Positions 37,556 to 47,971 of a stretch of DNA of 64,000 nt are shown here, one piece after another. The notes below the pieces were generated by a model, which was not told where the DNA came from, searched no databases, and saw only the letters and a list, made by a program, of their open reading frames with translations. The stretch's first letter is position 1. Each line of letters begins with the position of its first letter. This DNA is from Botrytis cinerea B05.10. Lineage: Eukaryota; Ascomycota; Leotiomycetes; Helotiales; Sclerotiniaceae. The position numbers and the translations under genes are program-made. Location: the NCBI RefSeq assembly GCF_000143535.2, contig NC_037313.1, positions 627,501-691,500 on the forward strand, read 5' to 3'.

Positions 37556-39207
37556 TATCCTTCCTATAATTAACACTTACATTTTATACTTCACAACCTT
37601 AAGAGCTCTCTAATTTTAAAATTCAATTACTTATTTTATTTGAATTCGAGTTTTAAAGTTACTCAGAAATGCTAGATTTGTTTTTAAAGAAATTGTTTTC
37701 ATATTTATTCAAATAAAATAAGCTCTTATAACTCTTCTAAATACAAGCCTAGTAAGTCTAATAAGTCTATGTCTAAATACATAAATACGAATATCAACAT
37801 AAATTGATACTTTTCGCTTACTCTTCGCATTAATGTCAAATAAATGGATTGAAAGTGTTTTCAAATCTAAGAACTACTTTTTTCATTAAGTCGAAAAAAC
37901 CATTAAATTTTAAATTGTTTAAAAACCCTTAAGTTTCGAGTTGGAATTGGGATTTAAATATAAATATGAATAGGAAGTTAGAAGTCCTGGATTTTAAATT
38001 TGAATTTATGTTTGAATTTCATTATTAAACTTAAAATTTTTGAATTAATCAGAGTTGTGTTAATCGCTTAGTTCTAAATTTTCCCAAAAACCATTAGAAT
38101 AATCAATAAAACAATGTTTGGATGAATAACTATCAATTCAAAAACTATAAGATTTTAATTAAATTTTATTAATAAATCAAGAAATTATGTGGATATATAT
38201 ATACAAATCCTATATGAAAAAATGATTAGTACAACAGCTGATGTAATGTATATACAAAAATCATATTATGGTATTTTTAAATTGCTTAAGAATCTAGCTC
38301 ATTAATATATTAATAATAAGTAAATAGTTCTATTTGAAATATTAAAAAGTCTTGAATAAATTCTTATATCGAGAAAAAAAAAGTAGATTAATCTAATACC
38401 TTAAACTCTAGATGTCTTTGAATTTTTGAATTTAATTTTTTTAAATTATTTATATAATTATTTTAAACATCACATTATTAAACAACAACTTTATAAATTC
38501 AATTTTCACTGTGGTGATGATGATAATAATAATAATAATAATAATTTACATCTAGTAAGACCTCCTGAGAGATATTGGGATATACTGCGCTAAGAAATTA
38601 CAATAATATATTATCTATTCAAGGATTCAAAAATCACAAAGGGAAAAAGATATTCTTTAATAAATAATCCTGAATCCTTAATCCTACAATATTATAACTC
38701 TATTATTTATTCTAAAAAGAATTTTGAGCTTATTGTATGTGGCTTCACAATCACCTTTTATATATGAATGTAGTTATTGTTTATATAATCTTTTTATTTT
38801 ATTTAAAACAGACATATATTGATTTAAGTAATAAAAGACTTGAAATTATTCGAATTTCTTTTAAATAAATTTTAAATCTTTGTCTTGATGTTCTTACAAG
38901 TCAAAAATTCTGAAAATTCAAAAATTCCCTTTTTACCTAGGTATATATTTAAATAATTTCTTTCTATTTTCTATTTAATATCCTTATTTCTTTATTTATT
39001 GTCTACTTTTCGATTCATACAATCGATCTCGTATTATGTGAAAACATTAAAAAGATTGATGAGAGGGTAATTGGATGTCTAAAAAATAATAATTCGAAGA
39101 AAACGGATTAATACAATCTGTGAATTAAGAGGAGGATCAATATTAATAATTCAATCTTAGTTTTATAGATTCATAGAGAGTATTATATACAGGTGTCGAG
39201 TCTTTGT

Positions 39208-39280
39208 CTTCCCGGCTAATTTTGATATAATTTTGAAATAATATATTTACTGATATACTACACATACTGATAAACCATAT
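39208..39280. mobile_element. Family A MITE right-end fragment
   Basis: The stretch CGGCTAATTTTGATATAATT to CATACTGATAAACCATAT|TA reproduces the right terminus of the family A MITEs. Homology ends abruptly on the left. Confidence 0.5.
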
Positions 39281-39684
39281 TAGTACTATTCTCAAAGAAA
39301 TATTAAGAAATTTTATTATAATTTTATTGAAATATAGACTTATAAGGTTTTATAGAAGTAACATTTAATAAACTTCATATGAAGTTTAAATATAATATTA
39401 TATAATAGTTATGATTAAATCTATATATATATATGATTTATAGGATGTTATTAATCTTAAATGATATAATGATTCATTGTTATTACTATTAGATTAATAA
39501 CAAAACTTTTAATTTTTTTAAAAAATTATTAGAGAATTAAAAGATAAAATCAAAGAGTATTTTATATATTTTTAAAATACAAAAATTTCAAAAGTTAGAT
39601 GAAAACTACTAAAAGCAATAATAAACCGCTTCTATAATATATACTTACTTCTATTCTATTTAAATTATAATTTCAATTCTAAAT

Positions 39685-40103
39685 TTCGCTCACCATTATA
39701 ACATATCTTAAATTAATAATGTCTTAATACTTCCTATTTCAAATCAATTACAGATTACTTTTTATGTGTCTATATTATTCTATTTTCATTATTTTTGTAA
39801 TAGTGTTGGTTAGTGGCGTTAAGTGTACTCTAGATTATTCTTTTAAGTCTAGAACCCAGTTTATAGATTTTCAAGATCCTCAATTATTAATAAATTTATA
39901 TAGCTTAAAAAAGTAAAGAATGAATAAAATGAATAATCTTACTTCCCTATACTTTTCTTATAATAAAGATATATCTGATAAAGAATTTCTTGTTATTAGC
40001 TATTTTAAAACAGTAATGAATAAATAAAACACAAAATCAAGGAAATATACGATATTATATTAATATTAATATAATTTATTGATAATCGCATTATGTTTTA
40101 CGG
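39685..40103 (+). repeat. Dispersed repeat F, copy 2, interrupted by a family B MITE
   Basis: Homologous to 36541-36935. The match ends at 40103, exactly where the family B MITE starts, so that MITE probably inserted into this repeat. Confidence 0.5.
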
Positions 40104-40489
40104 CAAATTACTCTCATGCCCCTCAAATGTCATTTAATTACTCTCATGCTTTGAAATTTGAAAAAAAAAAAAAAATTCTCATGTTTTTTAGATTCTATAA
40201 TCAAATGAATAAATCCTAGTCTTTTGAGGCTAGATTCTATATTTGAAAAAGATACAAAAATTACAAATTACTTTATTGTAGAATCTACCTTAGGGTTAGG
40301 ATTACAGAAGAATAGATTCTATAATAAAATCTATCATAGAATCTAATCTCAAATGACTAGATTCTATAATTTTAAAGTAGATTCTATAATAGATTCTATT
40401 ATAGAATTTAAGAAACATAAAAGTAAATTATTTCTGAATTTTAAGACATGAGAGTAATTGTCTGACATTTGAAGGGCAGGAGTATTTTA
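40104..40489. mobile_element. Family B MITE, best preserved copy (~386 bp)
   Basis: The left end is AAATTACTCTCATGCCCCTC then AAATGTCATTTAATTACTCTCATGC (two blocks). The right end, reversed, is AATACTCCTGCCCTTCAAAT then GTCAGACAATTACTCTCATG. The TIR is about 45 bp with two direct ACTCTCATGC blocks. The interior consists of many AGATTCTATAAT-like short repeats. Non-coding. Confidence 0.75.
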
Positions 40490-42981
40490 TTTTAAAGAAT
40501 CTTTAAAGTATAAAATAGTTTATAATTTGTTACAAAGAATGCTTTTATTTCTAATATTATTATTTTGTATTGAAATCAAAGGCTTTTTGTATATAATAGT
40601 TAATTTCTATAATCTTATATTTATAGTTATATTGAAAATGAATAAGACAGTGTTTTTTGTAAATGTATCTTAATTAAGTAATTTTTAGAATTTATTTTAT
40701 TTGAAATCAATAAAATTATTGAAGTTATAAAAATTTAGTAGTTATATATCGAAAAAAGTTTTGTTATAAAGTTTTATAGTTAATAATATTTGTTTTAATT
40801 ATAATCACAAAATATTTGATTATAATATTTTAATCAAATATGATTTTTAAACTTTTTTGAATTGCTTACAATCTTTTCTTTTATAATAATAGAATAATTG
40901 AAAATAGAATAATACATTTTATAATTTATATTATTACTACTATTTTATTATTATTAATTGAGCAATAAACCCTTTCAATATTATTATATGTAATCTACTA
41001 TTTATTTAAAAGGATATAAAAGTGATGAAGTGAATCTTCAAAACAAACTTTTTTAAATTATTAATAGCTTAATATAATTATATAATTACTAATATTCTAG
41101 TAAACTATATAAACCTTTTTAGTAAATATATTTTGATTAATAAAGATTTTATTTATAAAGAAGTTAGAATACAAATTAATATTAAATTTATTAATTATAG
41201 CCTCTTAAGATGTAGGGTTAGTATAGATATTGATAAAATTATTTGAATCATCTTTTTCTCTAAATTTATGTACCTTTTTTAACTCTTTAGTATTGAAGAT
41301 AAGATTAAAATTATTAATAAAAAGATAGCAATAATTTATTAAAATTTCGGATACTAAGGCTATTATAATTTGATATAGTATATTAGATACTCAAATGGAT
41401 TAATATAAGAGGCTATTTAGTATCAATTACATTAATAATCTTTTTCATATTAATTATTATAAACTCTTCATTATAAATTATACAAATTGTTCTATTATCT
41501 TTAAATATAAAAATGACAAATATATTAAGTTTATTTATAAGGAATTTAATATTATTTACAAATATAGAATACTTGTATATAAATAGGTTTATTAAATATT
41601 AATTAATAAAAAACTATTCTTATTTTGATATAAATAATTATAAATATTTCGATTCTTTTTTCAATCAAATATTAATATGATAAAGTTACAGCTAGATATA
41701 AATAGATTAGTATAGTTATATAGAAAATAGAGTTTATTGAGAAAGTAGTTTTAATAAAAGGATTTGATTGTAGGATATTTATAACTTTTATTTGAGATAT
41801 TCTTAAATATAAGAAAAAACCAAAGGCTACATTTTTTAAATTTTTTTAAAGAAAAAATAATGTTTTTATTTCAAATATTTTGAAAAATGTTTTTATAAAT
41901 GAGAACAATATAAATAAGTTTATTATTAATTATATAATCTCTACTTTTTTATGATAATATATTAAAAAAATAACAATTAATATTATAATTCAAGTATTTC
42001 ATATTTTTTAAACTTAAGTAAAGTATTAATCTTACTTTTATACTTAATATTATTATAAATTTTTGTGTCTTATTTACCTATAAAATTAATTCATTATAAA
42101 ATATTGTCATTTATTTGAGAAATACTTTTTTAATTAGTTTTATTAAATATCTAATCTGAATTATATAAACCTTATTAATACTTTCAGGAAATTATAATTT
42201 TTGTACATAATCGATTAGATTTCTTTAAATCTAAAGTATATATTTTATTTAATAATTGATTTCAAATATTTTATAAAGTTTTTGAATATAATACTATAAT
42301 GTTTTATTGAGTTAAATATAGCCTATAATAGTTTTTCTAAATTGAAAGTAATATTCAATCTTATATAAATTATAAAACAAATTATAAAACAAATTATATT
42401 ATCAATTATTTATTGATATTTGTAAATATCCGTTAATTCATTATCTAGATACATAGATTACAATTGATTATAATTAGAGATTAATATTTTTCTTAGTATA
42501 TATTAATTATAAGAAATTCTGAATTATATAAGTATAATGTTCAAATACTTTTTTTGATTTATTATTATATTAAACTTATTTTTTTTAATTTAAATAATAT
42601 AAATATTTAGAATTTTACTTATCTTTTTCAAATTTTTAATATTAAAACAAACAAATAACTTTTAATAGAATTATTTGATATTATATTTTTATATTATATT
42701 AGTAAATAAACTAGAAAAGTATATTATTATATATAGATAACATTTCAATAGAAAGAAGAATAAATCACATTTAAATAAGTTATATATTAACTGATAAACT
42801 ATATTATTATATATCTGAGTACATAATATTTTATTATATTTATCTTAATTGAAAACTAGTTTAAACCAAGTAATACTTTAAATAGAAAGGATCTCTTAGA
42901 AATCTTTTTTCTTTTTAGCTTTTTCATCATAGTTATTTAATCTTTATTGATTTGTTTTAGTATATAATCGTGATAGTTATA

Positions 42982-44831
42982 ACGTAGTTTATCAGCGAGC
43001 GGATTATATCACCAAGCAGATCACTTTTATTTCAATTTACACCTTTCTCTTTCAATATGTGTTTTATTAATCAATTGAAATATAATCAAATAATAAAGAA
43101 ATCCAAATAATCTTAACTATTGAAGTTATTCAAAAAGATAACAAACTTAATATTCGAAAAGCTATTAAGCTATATAATTTATTATATATATCATTCTATT
43201 ACAAAATGAATGGTTTTGCTTTTTGTATTGAAACTCGAATTAATTTTTATAAATTTATAGAATTAAAAAAAACAATTATTATTCAATATATTTTTAATAT
43301 AGATTTGAAAGGATTTCTATTTAAATTTAAGAATATGGAAAATATAATAAATTATATTCTCGAATCGAAAAGTATGAAATGTATTGGGAAGCTTTGAATA
43401 TATCGATTTGTAAAATATTAAATCGAATTAAAGATATGTTTTAATTGTATTTAAAATTTTCAAAAAGCTTTTTATAAGAATTTTAAGTTTATTGAAAAGT
43501 GATTTCAATTAATTGTGAATATGTAAGCGAAATATAATATTTTGAATAAAGATTTTTATAATTTCAATAAAATAGGTTTTATAATAGGGATTATATGTAT
43601 GATTATAATTATTATTAGTATTGAAAGATGTAGTAGAAGTAAATTAATATAATTAAATAATCGAAAATGGATTATAGTAATAATATGTGGAAATGGAGAG
43701 GATGAAATTATTCTTTTATTTTTAATAATTTAAAAATAGATTTATTTTTTCAATTGATATATTGAAAACAATCTTTTTATAAAACAGATTATTAAATTTA
43801 TATTTAATAAATAAATAAATAATAAAATGGATTTAAAATAATTGAAATATTTTGATAAATATATTAAGAATTGAAAAAAGAATAAATATCGAATATTAAT
43901 ATTAAATAAATATAAAAGTTATAAATCAATAGCTTTTTAAATATATTATAAAAAACGATATTATATATTTATATTTATTATTATATTTAAATTATTTAAT
44001 TTAGTTATTTGATATTAATTATTTTAATAATCTGAAATGTTTATATAAAAATCAAATTAATATCTTTATTAAAATATATATCAAATATACTTCAAAGATT
44101 AAATTCTTTATAACTTTTAAAACTATATATAAAAAATCAATCATTTTTCAAAATATAAAAGCAAAATTTCAAAAAACAAATTTAATTTTATTTAATTTTA
44201 AAACTATACTTTCAAAATTAAATATTCAAATTCGTATACCTACCTTTTCCTCTTTCAATTTAAATCAATAAATCTCTCAAACCCTTCACAATCTAATAAA
44301 AGCTCTTTTTCAATCAATATTAATTAAATCTTAAATAACTTATTATCAATTAAACTCTCCTATATCTATATTCGAAATTATATTAGTTTTAATTAAAAAT
44401 ACAAAAAGATTGATTTATAAAAATATATTTTTAAATATAAAGAATTATATATTTCAAACAATAAATAAAACATTAAATAAATATCAATATATAAAAAAAA
44501 CTCAATTATATTAAAAAGGAATATTTATTAAATAAAAAACTTTTAATATATTATTTCAATAAAAGATTGATATTCAAATTCAATATAATAAATATCAAAA
44601 AAGAAGGAATTCTAATAAAGAATCATTTTCTAATTGATATTATAATAAATATAAAAAGATAAATTATAATACAAAAACCTATCAAAATAATATAATAGAT
44701 TTTAGATTATTAGATTCTTAATAATTTCAATCAATTGATTCAATTGTTATTGAATAATATAGAATTGAAAATATAAATTGAGACAAAAGTGATTTGCCCA
44801 GTGATATGATTCGCTTGCTGATAAACTACGT
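42982..44831 (+). mobile_element. Family A 1.85-kb Fot1/Flipper-like element, RIP-inactivated
   Basis: The left end is TA|ACGTAGTTTATCAGCGAGCG and the right end CTTGCTGATAAACTACGT|TA, enclosing 1850 bp. The ~48-bp TIRs continue GATTATATCACCAAGCAGAT / GAATCATATCACTGGGCAAA before diverging. The interior aligns in reverse with 9435-11285. A 63-codon ORF (43206-43397) is all that remains open. Transposase identity is inferred from architecture only. Confidence 0.75.
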
Positions 44832-45049
44832 TATATATCTTCTATAAAGATCATTTATAGAGAATTATAATATATATAAAATGACATAATGAAATAATTT
44901 CACAACTCATTAAAGAGTTTGAAATTTATCTCAGCAACTATAAGATCTTGATTTCGTATAAGTAAGATCCACTAAAACTCTTAAGTATATAAACATATAG
45001 TTAGAAGCCTACTCATTGAGTCATATGTTAATACTAAGACTTATACTCA

Positions 45050-46769
45050 ATACTACTTCGGAATTTCAGATTTAAAATATTGCAGCCGGACATGTATAAT
45101 ATAACCCGAAAATGTAACTAAAGTATGAGATTATAAAGCTATTATTAAGTTCAAGCTTAAAGCGGGGGGAGGAGTAATCTATTTGGTGGAATAGAGAACT
45201 TTAGATAATCGATTCGAAAAGACGTCCTTCAGGAAACACTGAGATATTCTGGGGCCAGAAGAATAAGAATGGTGCTAACTTATAGTCTGAAGTCATACAA
45301 GAAGCTCTCAGATCGGTAAAGTTAACTCTAAAGTATTTCCCACTTTTGAGTTAGTTGTAACCGTTAGCCTATAGATTCACGGATATGAAATAAAAGATAA
45401 CGAAGGTGTATTATACATGAATATGGCGTGTAGATATCTTTTATAGTTAGTCATGATACAAAGATAATTTCGGAACTCAAGGGTGTAGTTATTTGCATCA
45501 AAGCAGAAGATGACCAGGATGACGGAAACATCATGACCTGGTTGTTAAGTAGCTAGTCTGCGCGTTTTACATAGTACGGAGGAAATTTGAACTGCATATT
45601 AAGTATATAGGTAATAATACATAAATGTTCAGATAATAGCAAGGAATACTGTATTGGAGACAAGTAACTGCACTTACCGGTCAATTTTACTTCCCCCTTT
45701 TTAGTATAGAAGATGCCAGCCGAAGCACACAGAGTGACTTAAACGATAGCGTCTCATGATATATACCAAAGATAGGCTTCATTTACAAGCCTAGTTTCAG
45801 CATATCTTACTATCCGAACTCACACCTGCTAACGATACTGGCTCTCCGGAGTTTCTCAACTTATGTTGGCCCTACCTCAACTAGCCAGGAGGAGTCATTC
45901 AAGTGGGCCTAGACCCCTGTGCATAGAATTGCTTTCTGTAGCATTAGATAAGTTCATAGCTTAGCACATCTTCATATCCTAAGAGAGATTCCCAGAGTCA
46001 GCTCTATATCGGCTCACTGGATGTTAATAAATACTACAACTACTACTTACTAACCATAAGACCAACTCAGAATGGTCCGGGGATGGGCTCATCTGATTCG
46101 AGGCCACATGTCGCACAGAGGCCTGATTATGAATCAGAAGATGAACAGAAATTATTGGCTGAAAATGCTACTACTGAGTATTGCGCAATTCTCACCCTTC
46201 CATTGAATTCATTGACTGTGGATGGCCATTTAAAGATAGATTTACAGTCAATATCAATGATCTCATAATTGCTACATTCGATATTGACAGATAGACTGCG
46301 GACAGACAACAATTTAAGGGGCAGATAGTGATTTTCAATGGCTATATGAATTGTATATGGTTTAGGATAGTTGATCTGCTGGCTCGTGGAACAATGGACC
46401 AGGTATGCGACTTAACGGATTAGACAAGCGAGTGTAAACGGAGCTAGCTTCTGTGATTGACTAGATCTTCTTTAAGTAAGATGAGTTCTGATATTGATCC
46501 AATTGATCTGAAGTCTAAAAAAAAACCCCCAGAACACGAAGTGTTGACAGAGAACCACTGTAAAGATTGTTGGGATATTATAGCGGAGAGGAGAAAGTGA
46601 ATCAACACAACCACTTCATCTGAAATGTGCATATAGCTTGACAATAAGATGCGCTACTTGAACAATGTTTCTTCATATCACCATATATCAAATCATATGA
46701 ATTAATGGCAGTCAATATTTGGCTACCGGCGGGACGTGGCGAATGATCATAGTTTGTAGTATATATACC
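45050..46769. other. Transition region with gene debris, no confident gene
   Basis: Composition returns to moderate GC. Short open, coding-like stretches occur: 46083-46268 (+, MGSSDSRPHVAQRPDYESED...) and 46479-46600 (+, KKKPPEHEVLTENHCKDCWD). They have good composition but end within 40-61 codons, and I see no convincing introns that join them. They could be exons of a decayed gene or of an old retroelement. The remainder (45.05-46.08 kb) shows nothing I can name. Confidence 0.35.
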
Positions 46770-47522
46770 CCCTGTGGTGGCAGAATCCGCGATTGACGAA
46801 GTGGCCGCTTTATCAGCCCCAGAAAATATTCAATATTTTTATAATGTATTGAAAAAAGCGTTTTTAAAGTATTGATTAGGGGGCTTTTTCTTTTGTAAAT
46901 GATTAGAAATTTTTATTCCAAAGGGACTTAGTGAAATTCTTGAATTCTAGTTTAAGATGATCAATACTTTATTTATATTGAATTCGATTAGTAATTGAAT
47001 TGAATATGAATATATAAATTAAAGCTAGGTAGATAATGTATATGAATAGTACAATCTGTATGGCATGGTACAGTGGTAAAGCTTCTGATTGAAGAATAAA
47101 TTGAAAGTGAAGTAAGTGAGTGATTTACTCTTCATTCCCTTCCCCTTTAATCTTTCGGTTAATGCCTCTCACCTACATTCTAGCTTTTATACTCGCTCCC
47201 CTCCTCCTCCTAGCTCTTACGTTTGCTTCTCCCCTCCTTCTAGCTCTTACGCTCGCTTTCCTTCCGTTCACCTTTCCTACAACTCTAATATCGATCCTGA
47301 AATCTCTAAAGGCCTTTCAGAGCCTCCATTTTCTTTTTTTCTTTTAAAAGTCAATACTAAATGGGTCTCAATTTGTGCTGATTCTATTCGTTATTAATGA
47401 ATTGGCTATGTCGTTATTGACGAATTGAATATGTTATAAATGTAATGTACGAATGAAAAATTTGTATGGGGATTTATATTGAATTTCTTTTCGTCGAAAA
47501 TATTAACTTTGCCACCACAGGG
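46770..47522 (+). mobile_element. Family D TIR element, intact 753-bp copy
   Basis: A 13-bp perfect TIR, CCCTGTGGTGGCA (46770-46782) and TGCCACCACAGGG (47510-47522), with ACC on both outer sides (possible 3-bp duplication). It is non-autonomous: the only ORFs (47116-47397 and 47120-47347) are overlapping frames of a pyrimidine-rich segment with repeated CTAGCTCTTACGCTCGC. The copies at 1-428 and 4131-5790 are RIP-degraded, whereas this one still has normal CpA content. It ends 450 bp upstream of the PNKP start codon and thus may touch its promoter. The superfamily was not identified. Confidence 0.8.
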
Positions 47523-47971
47523 ACCCCAAGCATGTCTTAATATGCCTTGAACCTATATATATATGCAACGAAACTTCTCGTCAAAGATCTTGACAATAGA
47601 TATTCTAACGTGAACAAGAGGGAGGATAGTAATACTAAAATGCATAGCTCTCAGGGACTTACATATACTTCCAAAAGATGAACTTCATGGGGTGTACATA
47701 GAAGGGGTGATTTGAGGCTGGAATTTAGTTGTATGTGCTTCGTTCTTGTGGAATGGAAAGAATCTCAATGGTTGTGTGACACGTGACTTTCGTGATTTTC
47801 GTGATTGCCTCGTGCGCAGCTTGGACGGCCTGGCCATCTAAAATGTTTGTACCTGATCAACAAAAAGCCAGAAGCAACAAGAAAGTCTGGTAATACATGC
47901 TTGACATCAAGCTGGTTGCTGTATCAGCAAAATATCTCCCGACACCGACCTCAAGATTTATTTGGAGAACT
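47523..47971 (+). promoter_or_regulatory. Upstream region of the PNKP gene
   Basis: 449 bp between the family D element and the proposed start codon. It should hold the promoter; I see no unmistakable TATA or activator site. An in-frame upstream ATG lies at 47897 (see findings). Confidence 0.35.

Larger units (their letters stand above)
3750..45050. other. AT-rich, RIP-degraded repeat block of about 41 kb
   Basis: By eye this block is around 80% A+T or more and dense in TA dinucleotides. The short ORFs within it (for example 7962-8252, 20473-20688, 36770-37012) have only Ile/Asn/Lys/Tyr/Phe-rich composition and no domain. Repeat copies inside it differ from each other and from little-mutated relatives mostly by C-to-T or G-to-A. 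This is the pattern of RIP, a premeiotic mutation process of ascomycetes that targets duplicated DNA, mainly at CpA. I see no genes, tRNAs or rRNA. Separately listed elements occupy part of it; the rest is unrecognisable degraded sequence. It could be a centromere or pericentromere or an interstitial AT isochore; sequence alone does not decide. Confidence 0.85.

Noticed and set aside
3750..45050. LTR retrotransposons expected in such a block
   Set aside because: I could not find paired long direct repeats with TG...CA ends or any reverse-transcriptase or integrase remnant; RIP may have erased them, but nothing supports a call.
47060..47085. tRNA-like start (TGGTACAGTGGTAAAGC)
   Set aside because: No B box, acceptor stem or anticodon arm follows, so it is not a tRNA gene; kept only as a possible Pol III A box.
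47116..47397. 93-codon Ser/Pro-rich ORF (and an overlapping Leu-rich frame) inside the family D element
   Set aside because: Both frames are open because the strand is pyrimidine-rich with short repeats. The related frame at 39-305 survives RIP for the same reason, so its persistence is not evidence of selection.
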